A program made the position numbers and the translations under genes. Source: JAXMEQ01 sp046348225 (GTDB lineage: Bacteria; Pseudomonadota; Gammaproteobacteria; Burkholderiales; Burkholderiaceae_C). From it: a stretch of DNA of 64,000 bases. The first letter of the stretch is position 1, and every line of letters begins with the position of its first letter. The notes below the pieces were generated by a model that saw only the letters and a list, made by a program, of their open reading frames with translations, ran no database searches and was not told the DNA's origin. The stretch spans positions 9,783 to 73,782 of the forward strand of contig JAXMEQ010000013.1 in the NCBI GenBank assembly GCA_046348225.1, read 5' to 3'. Shown here piece by piece: positions 50,244 through 58,544 of this stretch.

Positions 50244-50888
50244 TCAGCCGATGCCGTCCGCCGTCAGGTGCAGCACCCGGTCCGCACGCTGCGCCGCCGC
50301 CTCGGAATGCGTTACCAGCACCAGTGACGCGCCTTCCAGCCGGGTCTGTGCAATCAGCACGTCCATCACCTTCGCGGCGGTGGCCGGGTCGAGGTTGCCG
50401 GTGGGCTCGTCGGCCAGCAGCAGGGCGGGGCGGTGCACCAGCGCGCGGGCAATGGCCACGCGCTGCAGTTGCCCGCCGCTCAAGGTTTGCGGCAGGCGCG
50501 GGCCCAGGCCGTCCAGGCCCACGGCCTGCAGCATCTGCGCCACGCGCTGTGCGTCGGGTTTGTGCTGCAGCAGCAGGGGCAGGGCCACGTTTTGTGCCAC
50601 GTCCAGGTGCGGCAGCACATGGAAGGCCTGGAACACAAAGCCGACCTTGTCACGGCGCAGCAGCGCGGCCTGCTCGTCGTTGAGCGTGCCGATATCCGTG
50701 CCATCCAGCACCACCTGGCCGGCGTTCCAGCGGTCCAGCCCGGCCATGCAGTTCAGCAGGGTGGACTTGCCAACACCCGATTCGCCGACGATGGCCACAA
50801 ACTCGCCGCGCGCCACGGTGAACGACACGTTGGCAAACACGGGCACATCGCCATAGGTTTTGCCCAGGCCGGTGATGACAAGGCTCAT
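50244..50888 (-). CDS. ABC transporter ATP-binding protein, LolD/MacB type
   Basis: 214 residues. Walker A GESGVGKST, signature LSGGQLQRVAIARAL, Walker B LLLADEPTGNLD, switch His in VLVTHSEAAA. The DEPTGNLD form marks the MacB/LolD/FtsE branch that works with FtsX-type permeases. No permease adjoins it; the FtsX-type permease at 41270 is the probable partner. The ATG overlaps the miaA stop by 4 bp. Confidence 0.9.
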   Translation of the reverse strand: MSLVITGLGKTYGDVPVFANVSFTVARGEFVAIVGESGVGKSTLLNCMAGLDRWNAGQVVLDGTDIGTLNDEQAALLRRDKVGFVFQAFHVLPHLDVAQNVALPLLLQHKPDAQRVAQMLQAVGLDGLGPRLPQTLSGGQLQRVAIARALVHRPALLLADEPTGNLDPATAAKVMDVLIAQTRLEGASLVLVTHSEAAAQRADRVLHLTADGIG

Positions 50889-51835
50889 GCGCTGGCCTCC
50901 ACGGCGCGCAGCAGTTGTGCCAGCGCGTCGGGCGCGTCGCAGGGCACCACCTGGCGCTGCGGCATGCTGCGCAGCCAGGTGAGCTGGCGCTTGGCCAGCT
51001 GGCGGGTGGCGGCGATGCCGCGCTCGCGCAGTCCGTGCGCATCAAACTCGCCGTTCAGATGCTCCCAGGTCTGCCGGTACCCCACGCAGCGCATGCTGGG
51101 CAGGTCGGGTGACAGGTCGCCACGCGCGCGCAGGGCGCGTACTTCGTCCAGCAACCCGGCAGCCAGCATTGCGTCAAAGCGCTGGGCGATGCGCACGTGG
51201 AGCCAGCTTCTGTCTTGCGGCTCCAGGCTAAAAAGGCTCCCAACCCGCACCGGTGCTGCGTGAGGCGCTATCAAATTAGTAGCGTCTGTGGCGTGTGCGT
51301 GATAGGCTGAGATCGGCTTGCCGCTGGCGCGCCAGACCTCCAGCGCGCGCTGGATACGCTGCGAATCGTTGGGCGCCAGCCTTTGCGCAGTGACCGGGTC
51401 CACCTGTGCCAGCTCCGCGTGCAAGGCGGGCCAGCCGCGTTCACGCGCTTCGGCGTCGATCTGCGCGCGCAGGGCGGGGTGTGCGGCCGGCATGGCGTCC
51501 AGCCCGGTGAACAGCGCCTTGAAGTACAGCATGGTGCCGCCGACCAGCAGCGGCCGCCGCCCGCGCGCCTGGATTTCGCCGATCAGGCGCGTGGCGTCGC
51601 GCACGAACTCGGCCGCGCTGTAGGCCTGCAGCGGGTCGCGGATGTTGATCAAGTGGTGCGGCACCGCCGCCCGCTCGGCCGCAGCCGGCTTGGCGGTGCC
51701 GATGTCCATGCCGCGGTACACCAGGGCCGAATCGACGCTGATGATTTCCACCGGCCAGCGCTGCGCAATGGCCAGCGCCGCCGCAGTTTTGCCTGATGCG
51801 GTGGGCCCGGCCAGGCACAGGGGCTGCAGGGTCAT
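50885..51835 (-). CDS. miaA: tRNA dimethylallyltransferase
   Basis: 316 residues. P-loop LAGPTASGKTA, DSALVYRGMDIGTAKP, and the later RALEVWRASGKPISAYH. Adds a dimethylallyl group to A37 of tRNAs reading U-starting codons. Residues 185-200 (ATNLIAPHAAPVRVGS) are encoded by dispersed repeat copy B and fall in a loop variable among MiaA proteins. The ATG at 51835 overlaps the MFS stop by 4 bp. Confidence 0.96.
   Translation of the reverse strand: MTLQPLCLAGPTASGKTAAALAIAQRWPVEIISVDSALVYRGMDIGTAKPAAAERAAVPHHLINIRDPLQAYSAAEFVRDATRLIGEIQARGRRPLLVGGTMLYFKALFTGLDAMPAAHPALRAQIDAEARERGWPALHAELAQVDPVTAQRLAPNDSQRIQRALEVWRASGKPISAYHAHATDATNLIAPHAAPVRVGSLFSLEPQDRSWLHVRIAQRFDAMLAAGLLDEVRALRARGDLSPDLPSMRCVGYRQTWEHLNGEFDAHGLRERGIAATRQLAKRQLTWLRSMPQRQVVPCDAPDALAQLLRAVEASA
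51235..51283 (-). repeat. 49-bp dispersed repeat, copy B (in miaA, sense)
   Basis: Minus-strand reading: GCTACTAATTTGATAGC, GCCTCACGCAG, 7 nt, GCGGG, TTGGGAGCC. It is translated as ATNLIAPHAAPVRVGS. Eleven of 16 residues equal the peptide that copy A gives in the sensor kinase, although the two proteins are unrelated. Confidence 0.88.
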
Positions 51836-53061
51836 GGTGCTGCCCCTGCCGGTGCCGGCGACTCCGCATCGCCAAAGCGCTGCACCAGCACCCAGGCAAA
51901 AAACGCGATCACGGCGGTCCAGAACCACAGGCCGTTGACCAGCGGGAACACTGTGCCGTCAATGCGCCAGCCCAGCCAGGCCCCCACGCCAAATGCCACC
52001 ACCGTGAGGAAAAAGCCAGACAGGGCCGAGGCCGCGCCCGCCACCTCCGGGAACGGCGCGATGGCGCCGGTTTGCGTGCAAGGCTGGTGAATGCCATGGC
52101 CCACCATGAACAGGTAGTGCGGCAGCAGGAATGCCCACCAGGTATGCACCCCGGCCCAGGCCAGCAGGCCCATGGCCGTGCCGCCCCCCAGGCTCAGAAA
52201 AGCCGCCAACCGCACTGCACCGCGCAGCCCCACGCGTGGCAGCAGCCGGCGGCAGACAAAGGTGCCGCCGATGTAGGCGAGTGAGGCCGATGCCATGGCC
52301 AGGCCATACAGGGGTTTGGTCATCTGGTACACGTTCAGGAACACAAACGCCGATGCCGCGAGGAACGTGAACAAGCCTCCATAGCTGGCCGCCAGCAGTC
52401 CGGCCCAGGCCAGAAAGCCCGGGTGGCGCGCAATGCGCACCCAGTTGCGCAGCAGCAGGCCGGGCTGCAACGGTGTGCGCTGGCGCACGGTTTCCTCAAA
52501 GCGTGTGGTCAGCAGCACCAGCACCAACACGCCAAACATCACCAGCGCGGCCAGTGCCCAGCGCCAGCCCACCAGCGGCGCCAGCAGCCCGCCGGCCAGT
52601 GGGCTCAGGCAGGCGATGATGCCCAGGCCCCCGAGCGCTTTGGCCATCACGCGTGCGCCGTCGGCCGGGGCGTACAGGTCGCGGATGATGGCGCGTGCGC
52701 ACATCACGGCCGCACCCATGGCCGCGCCCTGTACCGCGCGCGTGGCAATCAGCCATTCAATGGTGGGCGCCAGCATGTTGCCAACGCCCGCCAGCGTGTA
52801 CAGCGCCATGCCCCCCAGCAGGATGGGCCGGCGGCCAAAGCGGTCGGACAGCGGGCCGAAGAACAGTTGCGAAATGCCAAAGCTCAGCAGCAGCGCCGTG
52901 AGCGTGAGCTGGCCCTGGCCCACGCTCGCGCCCAGCTCGGTGGTGAGTGCGGGCAGGGCGGGCAGGTACAGGTCGGTGGTGATGGGCTGGATGCCCAGCA
53001 GAAGCGCCAGCAGCAGCACCACCAGGCCCGACGGCATGGGCTTGAGCACGGAGACAGACAT
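51832..53061 (-). CDS. MFS exporter, Bcr/CflA drug-resistance type
   Basis: 409 residues, twelve membrane helices. MFS motif in GPLSDRFGRRPILLGG, early IQPITTDLYLPALPAL (Bcr/CflA signature), and a long central loop. Proton-driven efflux in the inner membrane; substrate not readable. Overlaps miaA by 4 bp, so MFS-miaA-ATPase form one transcription unit. Confidence 0.9.
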   Translation of the reverse strand: MSVSVLKPMPSGLVVLLLALLLGIQPITTDLYLPALPALTTELGASVGQGQLTLTALLLSFGISQLFFGPLSDRFGRRPILLGGMALYTLAGVGNMLAPTIEWLIATRAVQGAAMGAAVMCARAIIRDLYAPADGARVMAKALGGLGIIACLSPLAGGLLAPLVGWRWALAALVMFGVLVLVLLTTRFEETVRQRTPLQPGLLLRNWVRIARHPGFLAWAGLLAASYGGLFTFLAASAFVFLNVYQMTKPLYGLAMASASLAYIGGTFVCRRLLPRVGLRGAVRLAAFLSLGGGTAMGLLAWAGVHTWWAFLLPHYLFMVGHGIHQPCTQTGAIAPFPEVAGAASALSGFFLTVVAFGVGAWLGWRIDGTVFPLVNGLWFWTAVIAFFAWVLVQRFGDAESPAPAGAAP

Positions 53062-53094
53062 CGCGGCGAGGTTAGCAGAAGGGCCGTGACGGTC

Positions 53095-53610
53095 TCAGGC
53101 CCAGGGCGGTTCGCCCTGCGCTTCCAGGTGGGTCAGGTACAGCCGCACGTCGAACTCGAGCTGGTGGTAGTCGGGCGCCATGTGGGTGCAAAGGCTGTAG
53201 AAGGCCTTGTCGTGTTCCCTGATCTTCAGGTGCGCCAGCTCGTGCACGGTGATCATTTTCAGGAACGGCTCCGGCGCTTCGCGGAACACCGTGGCCACGC
53301 GGATCTCGCGCCGGGTCTTGAGCTTGCTGCCCTGTACGCGCGCGGTGACGGTGTGGGTGCCCAGTGCCTGCGCCACCTGCTGCAGCTTGCCGTCAAAACA
53401 CACCTTGGCCAGCGGCTCCGAGCTGCGCAGGTAGCTGGCCTTCAGGTCCATCACGTAGTCGTACAGGGCGCGGTCGGTGCGCACGCCGTGCAGGGCGGGG
53501 TATTTGCGGCGCAGCAGCGGCGCCACGCCGCCGTCTGCCAGCAGCTGGCGCACCTGGGCCTGCAACGGCTCGGGGTAGCCGCGCAGGTACTTCAGGGGGA
53601 CGGGTTGCAC
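53095..53610 (-). CDS. YgjP/DUF45-like metallopeptidase
   Basis: 171 residues with the GTG start at 53610. Zinc motif HELAHLKIREHDKAFY (HExxH plus a third His nine residues on), then DYHQLEFDVRLYL. The family (YgjP, also called M48-type/WSS1-like) is cytoplasmic and little studied. An upstream in-frame ATG at 53697 would lie inside the LysR gene and adds Cys/Arg-rich residues unlike the family, so I prefer the GTG 4 bp after the LysR stop. Confidence 0.78.
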   Translation of the reverse strand: MQPVPLKYLRGYPEPLQAQVRQLLADGGVAPLLRRKYPALHGVRTDRALYDYVMDLKASYLRSSEPLAKVCFDGKLQQVAQALGTHTVTARVQGSKLKTRREIRVATVFREAPEPFLKMITVHELAHLKIREHDKAFYSLCTHMAPDYHQLEFDVRLYLTHLEAQGEPPWA

Positions 53611-53614
53611 GGGC

Positions 53615-54499
53615 TCAGCCGCGCACCGGCACGATCTTCTGCACCAGCGGGTGCAGCACCTTGCGCGCCGTGCCAATGGCGAAGAAGTGCTCTTCAATCC
53701 CCGACAGCGTGCCGATCCGCTTGACGTTGTAGCGGCTGGTCAGCTCCTTGTGCATCAGGTCGGCGGCCGGGAACACCCCCATGCCGGCCGAGCCAAAGGT
53801 CTTGAGCAGCGCGCTGTCTTCAAATTCGCCCACCACCTGGGGATGGATGCCCTCACGCTCGAACCACTGGTCCAGCCGCATCCGGATGGCCGCGTGCGCT
53901 GTGGGCAGCAGCAGCGGCACCGAGCCCAGGGATTGCGGAAAGTCCTTCGCGGCCTGCGCGGCCAGTGCCGGCGGCGCGTACCAGGCCACTGGCGCCGAAC
54001 CCAGTGAATGGCTGTACAGCTTCAGGTTGGGGTTGGGCGGCGCGCCGCGGTCTGAAAGCACCACGTCCAGGCGGTGCAGCGCCAGGTCGGCCAGCAGGTC
54101 ATCGAACTCGCCCTCGTGGCACTGCAGGCGCAGGCCCGGCTCGTTCAGGACTGGCTGCAGCAGCCGCTGCACCACGAGCTTGGGCAGGCCGTCTGAGATG
54201 CCCACCACCAGCCGCACGCTCTGGGCACTGGCGGCACCCAGCACCGCGGCGGGCAGCTGCTCGCCGAGCTGAAAGATCAGGTCAGCCTGGCGCAGCGCCA
54301 CCATGCCGGCTTCGGTGAGCGCCACGCCGCGCCCGGCGGGCTTGAGCAGGGCGCAGCCCAGCGAGCGCTCCAGCTCGCGCACCTGGGCGCTGACGGTCTG
54401 CACGGCCATGTCCAGCCGGTCGGCGGCGCGGGCAATGCCGCCTTCCTTGGCAACCACCCAGAAGTAGTAGAGATGGCGGTAGTTGAGGTCGTAGCCCAT
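53615..54499 (-). CDS. nhaR: LysR-family regulator, NhaR type
   Basis: 294 residues. N-terminal helix-turn-helix (LNYRHLYYFWVVAKEGGIARAADRLDMAVQTVSAQVRELE split in the usual way) and a C-terminal effector domain. The opening LNYRHLYYFWVVAKEGG is characteristic of NhaR, an activator responding to Na+ in enterobacteria. No nhaA antiporter gene is in the window, so the target is open. Confidence 0.87.
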   Translation of the reverse strand: MGYDLNYRHLYYFWVVAKEGGIARAADRLDMAVQTVSAQVRELERSLGCALLKPAGRGVALTEAGMVALRQADLIFQLGEQLPAAVLGAASAQSVRLVVGISDGLPKLVVQRLLQPVLNEPGLRLQCHEGEFDDLLADLALHRLDVVLSDRGAPPNPNLKLYSHSLGSAPVAWYAPPALAAQAAKDFPQSLGSVPLLLPTAHAAIRMRLDQWFEREGIHPQVVGEFEDSALLKTFGSAGMGVFPAADLMHKELTSRYNVKRIGTLSGIEEHFFAIGTARKVLHPLVQKIVPVRG

Positions 54500-54527
54500 G
54501 CGCGGGAATTCCTGCGGTGTGAAGGGC

Positions 54528-55076
54528 CTATTGTCTGCTTTTCACGAACCGGCGGTACGCCCACAACCGCCGGTACACCGGGGCCAGCCAGAGCGCCTGC
54601 ACCAGCAGCCAGGCCAGCAGCGCCAGCCCCAGTCCCAGCAGCGGCAGCCCGGTGGCCAGCGGCCAGCCCATGGCCTGGACCCAATGGACGAGGTTCATCG
54701 CCCAGTGGCCGTCGCCATTGCCTCCGATGGGCGGCAGCACGTGGCTGCCCGGCAGTACCCACTGGCCGATTTGCCAGGCCAGCGCGTACAGCGGCACGAT
54801 GGTCAGCGGATTGGTATAGAACGTGGCCAGCGTGCCGGCGATCAGGTTGCCGCGCCACCACACGCACAGCAGCATGGTGCTGGCCACCTGCAACGGCCCG
54901 GGAATCAGGCCGCAGAACATGCCAATGGCCACGCCCAGCGCCAGCGGGTTGCGGTTGAAGCTGAATACGTCATGCCGGTCCAGCCAGGGCCGCCAGCGGC
55001 CGAGCAGCGGCCCGTTGAGGCTGGCCAGAACCCGGGGCTCCAGCTGACGGAACCAGCGGCGCAGGTGCAAGCTCAC
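54528..55076 (-). CDS. DUF2062 membrane protein
   Basis: 182 residues from a GTG start that overlaps the TerC stop (GTGA). Conserved FSFNRNPLALGVAIGMFCGLIPGPLQ and NPLTIVPLYALAWQIG, with four hydrophobic segments. Family function unknown. A longer reading frame runs upstream but there the TerC gene is coding in another frame. Confidence 0.83.
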   Translation of the reverse strand: MSLHLRRWFRQLEPRVLASLNGPLLGRWRPWLDRHDVFSFNRNPLALGVAIGMFCGLIPGPLQVASTMLLCVWWRGNLIAGTLATFYTNPLTIVPLYALAWQIGQWVLPGSHVLPPIGGNGDGHWAMNLVHWVQAMGWPLATGLPLLGLGLALLAWLLVQALWLAPVYRRLWAYRRFVKSRQ

Positions 55077-56053
55077 CCCTTGGGCGCCGGCAGCGCCGGT
55101 TTGGGTTTCTTGTCGGTCGAGCGCAGCAGCGACAGCACGATGCTGGTGGCAATGATGCCGGCCGTCACGCCGAGCGCCACGCCGATCGGGATCTTGTACA
55201 CGTCCAGCAGCAGCATCTTGGTGCCAATGAAGACCAGCACCAGCGCCAGGCCATAGGCCAGCAGGTGGAAGCGGTCTGCCAGGTCGGCCAGCAGGAAGTA
55301 CAGGGCACGCAGGCCCAGGATGGCAAAGACGTTGGCGGTCAGCACGATGAACGGGTCGCTGGTGATGGCAAAGATGGCGGGAATGGAGTCCACCGCGAAA
55401 ATCACGTCGGTGGTGCCTATCATGACCAGAACCACGAACATCGGGGTGTAGTACTTGACGCCGTTGATCCATGTCACAAGCTTTTCGCCGTCAAACTGCG
55501 TGGACAGGTTCATGCGCTTGCGCAGAAAGCGCAGCACCGGGTTCTGGTCCACCTCGGGCTCCTTGCCGGCGGCCAGCCACATCTTCACACCCGTGATGAC
55601 CAGGAATGCGCCGAACACGTAAAGAATCCAGTGGAAGCTGGCCAGCAGCCAGGCACCCACCAGGATCAGGATGGCGCGCAGCACGATGGCCGCGATGATG
55701 CCCACGATCAGGGCACGCTTCTGGTACTCCGCCGGCACGGCAAAGTAGCTGAAGATCATCAGGAACACAAAGATGTTGTCGATGGACAGGCTCTTTTCCA
55801 CCAGGTAGCCGGTGATGAACTGCATCGACACGGTATTGGCCACGTCGCGGCCCTGGCTGCCATCGAGGTACCACCAGAGCCAGCCGACGAACACGAACGC
55901 CAGCGAGAACCAGATGACGCTCCAGCCCGCGGCCTCTTTCATCGTGACCTTGTGCGCGCCCTGTTTTTCCATGACCAGCAGGTCGATGGCAATGGCCACG
56001 ACCACAAAGACGGCAAAGCCTGTCCACATCCACCAGGTTCCGATGGTTTCCAT
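55073..56053 (-). CDS. TerC-family integral membrane protein
   Basis: 326 residues, about nine helices. Acidic membrane motifs SIDNIFVFLMIFSYFAVP and FAVDSIPAIFAIT are the TerC hallmarks. Members (Alx, YkoY, TerC) are tied to manganese export or metal and pH stress. The ATG at 56053 (METIGTWWMWTGF) begins just before helix 1; the ribosome site is weak. Coupled to the DUF2062 gene by a 4-bp overlap. Confidence 0.92.
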   Translation of the reverse strand: METIGTWWMWTGFAVFVVVAIAIDLLVMEKQGAHKVTMKEAAGWSVIWFSLAFVFVGWLWWYLDGSQGRDVANTVSMQFITGYLVEKSLSIDNIFVFLMIFSYFAVPAEYQKRALIVGIIAAIVLRAILILVGAWLLASFHWILYVFGAFLVITGVKMWLAAGKEPEVDQNPVLRFLRKRMNLSTQFDGEKLVTWINGVKYYTPMFVVLVMIGTTDVIFAVDSIPAIFAITSDPFIVLTANVFAILGLRALYFLLADLADRFHLLAYGLALVLVFIGTKMLLLDVYKIPIGVALGVTAGIIATSIVLSLLRSTDKKPKPALPAPKG

Positions 56054-56160
56054 TTGCGTTCTCGGGAAGAATGAAGAAGCCCAGACTTTAGGGCGGTCCA
56101 ACCCCTCGGCAAAGCAGTGCGAATGGAAAGAAAGCTTCGAAAAAAACTGACTATCAGCGG

Positions 56161-57015
56161 TTAACGCAACGCGGTGCTGGTGGGCAGGCGGAACAGCCGC
56201 GCCAGGGCTTCGCGGTACTGCGCCTGGCCAACCGAGTTGGTGTTGTGGTGCGAGCCACCTTCGACCAGCACGAATTCCTTGGGTCCCTAGGCAGCGTCGA
56301 ACAGCTTGCGTGCCAGTGAAGGCGCGATCAGTCGGTCTTCGCTGCCATGCACCACCAGCAGGGGCGAGCCGATGGCCGCCACCTTGCCCATGGAATCAAA
56401 GCGCTGCGTGATCAGCGGGCCGATGGGCAGCCAACCCCATTTCATGGTGCTGGCCAGGTCCGGGATGGAGCTGAAGGTGCCTTCCACGATCGTGCCGCGC
56501 TCGTCATTCACGCGGGTGGCGAGATCGATGGCGATGGCGCCGCCCAGTGAATGGCCGAAGATGTAGCGGTGCCGGTCGGGGTAGCGTGTGGCCAGCCAGT
56601 CCCAGGCGGCCCGGGCATCTTCACCGGCCATGGCTTCGCTGGGCAGGTCCTTGCTGCTCTTGCCAAAACCGCGGTAATCGATGGCCAGCACCGAGAAGCC
56701 CAGCTCCTGCATGCGCCGGATGCGGAATGCCGAACCGGTGACATTCCAGCGTGCGCCATGCAGGTACAGCAGCACCGGGGCGCCGGGGCGCGGCGCGGCC
56801 AGCCACAGGCCATGCAGGCGGGTGGGCTGGCCCGTGACCCGGGAATTGAACTCAATCCAGACGTCGTCCATGCCCTCGGCCATGGCTTCCCCATTGCCCC
56901 AGCTTCGGTCCCCGGGCTGGAAGATCCAGGCGCGCTGCTTTTCGTCCAGCGTGGCGCAGCCGGCCAGAATGGCCAGCGTGGCCAGGGCAGCGGTGAACAG
57001 GTGCCAGCGTTTCAT
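56161..57015 (-). pseudogene. Alpha/beta-hydrolase lipoprotein interrupted by an amber codon
   Basis: Lipobox LAGC (C20). Nucleophile S156 in FGHSLGG, acid D227 in VHGSEDRLIAP. At codon 243 (nt 56287-56289) the frame meets TAG. The same frame then continues for 41 codons, GPKEFVLVEGGSHHNTNSV onward, to TAA at 56161-56163, and supplies the catalytic histidine (H256 or H257). Without read-through the product lacks its catalytic His and is probably inactive. A CAG-to-TAG change or a sequencing error would explain it; true suppression is less likely. Substrate unknown. Confidence 0.85.
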
Positions 57016-57112
57016 GCGCTTGACTGAGTCGCCGCCTGGCAGAAAAGTTCACCGGCCGGCGGCTTGCCCCTGTGCGCGCAGGCCGCCGAAGGGCGCCGTA
57101 CACTCGCGGGCC

Positions 57113-57574
57113 ATGGTCCCTCCCGCATCCCCGCCCCCGTTCGCAGCCCCCACCGGTCCGGCCCGCACGCTGGGGCTGGCCGGCTTGCTGCCGTTTCTGG
57201 CGGGGGCTGGTCTGCTGTGGTGGGCGGCGCCGGGATGGCGGCCGCTGGCCGGCACGGCACTGGTGGCCTATGGCGCACTCATTGCCAGCTTTCTGGGGGG
57301 CATCCACTGGGGCCTGGTGATGCGGGGATCGTCGCTGCGCACAGCGCATCTGGCCTGGGGTGTGCTGCCCAGCCTGGTCGGCTGGGCAGCGCTGCTGCTG
57401 GCGCCCGCGACCGGCCTGGTGTTGCTGGCCGGGCTGTTGGCCTGCTGCTACGCGGTGGATCGCCGGCTGTATCCGGCCGCCGGGGCCGCCGCCTGGCTGG
57501 GCTTGCGGCTGCAGCTCAGCGCGGTGGCGGTGCTGAGCTGTCTGGCCGGGGCAGTGGCGCTGCGTGCGGCGTGA
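57113..57574 (+). CDS. DUF3429 membrane protein
   Basis: 153 residues, about five hydrophobic segments. The family motif ASFLGGIHWGLVMRG lies between helices 2 and 3. Function unknown. The ATG at 57113 is divergent from the hydrolase gene. The last 59 bp overlap the converging AraC-type gene. Confidence 0.82.
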   Translation: MVPPASPPPFAAPTGPARTLGLAGLLPFLAGAGLLWWAAPGWRPLAGTALVAYGALIASFLGGIHWGLVMRGSSLRTAHLAWGVLPSLVGWAALLLAPATGLVLLAGLLACCYAVDRRLYPAAGAAAWLGLRLQLSAVAVLSCLAGAVALRAA

Positions 57575-58526
57575 GACTGAGGCCGGTTGCGCCGGACGCG
57601 GCAGCAAATTCCCGCCGGTAAGCCGCCGGTGTGACGCCCACGCGCTGCCGGAACTGCCGTGTGAAGTGCGCCTGGTCTGAATAGCCGCAGACAAAGCCGG
57701 TTTCGGCCGTACCCAGCGCTGTATGGACCAGGTGCCAGGCCGCCGCGCTGCAACGGGTGCGGGCCATCACCTCGGAGTACGTCAGCCCGTGCTGGGCCAG
57801 CGCGCGCTGCAGGCTGCGCCGTGCCTGGCCCAGTTCGCGGGCCGCCTCGCCCAGCGAGGACGAGCGCATCGGGTCGGCCAGCAGCCATTCGGCCAGCGCT
57901 CGCGCGGGCGGCGGGTCGGTCCAGTCGCTGGCCACGCGCTGGACGGTCGTCGCGGCAGGCCGGTCGGCTGCCTGACCAGCAGCGTTGGCCTCCAGGCGCC
58001 AGCGGCCGGTCCGGCCGTGCGCCACCAGGCGCTGCAGGGCGGCCTCGTCCGGCTCGGGCCACACCGGCACGCCGGCCATGGCAATGCGCAGGTCGCTCAT
58101 GCCGGCTTCGGCCATCGCGGCGGCCAGCACGCCCAGAACCACCAGGTCTTCGTGCGGCAACGGAGGCTCCCCTGCGCGCAGGGAGCGGTGGCTCACGTCC
58201 AGTGCCGCGCCATCGGCCTGCACGTCAAGCCGGTGCCGCGAGTGGATGTAGCGCTCCAGCCGGCACCAGCGGGCCAGCAGCTCCGCCGGGCTGCGGCTGG
58301 CCACCAGTGCCTGGTGCACCGGGTCACCACGGATCGCCTGCACGCCCTGGCCGATGCGCAGCAGTGCCGACCAGCCGCCTTGGGCCAGCGCGGCCTGGAC
58401 CAGGCGACGCTTGTCGTCCAGCGATACGCGGGCGCCCGTCAGCGGCAGCGCAGGCGCGTCCAGCCCAAGCGAACGCATGCCGGCGTGCAGGACGCGGACC
58501 ATCGCGGTACTGGCAAAGTCAGTCAT
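57516..58526 (-). CDS. AraC-family transcriptional regulator
   Basis: 336 residues. N-terminal 'arabinose-binding domain of AraC' type region (about 20-200), then two helix-turn-helix motifs, with VCGYSDQAHFTRQFRQRVGVTPAAYRR the second. The C-terminal 25 residues are extra and overlap the DUF3429 gene on the other strand. It starts 18 bp after the iorB-like stop, so it is probably the third gene of an iorA-iorB-araC unit and may control it. Confidence 0.88.
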   Translation of the reverse strand: MTDFASTAMVRVLHAGMRSLGLDAPALPLTGARVSLDDKRRLVQAALAQGGWSALLRIGQGVQAIRGDPVHQALVASRSPAELLARWCRLERYIHSRHRLDVQADGAALDVSHRSLRAGEPPLPHEDLVVLGVLAAAMAEAGMSDLRIAMAGVPVWPEPDEAALQRLVAHGRTGRWRLEANAAGQAADRPAATTVQRVASDWTDPPPARALAEWLLADPMRSSSLGEAARELGQARRSLQRALAQHGLTYSEVMARTRCSAAAWHLVHTALGTAETGFVCGYSDQAHFTRQFRQRVGVTPAAYRREFAAASGATGLSLTPHAAPLPRPDSSAPPPR

Positions 58527-58544
58527 GGGCGCAGTATCCCTGCT

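Noticed and set aside
53611..53697. ATG at 53697 as start of the YgjP-like peptidase
   Set aside because: It lies within the LysR gene and adds a Cys/Arg-rich segment unlike the family.
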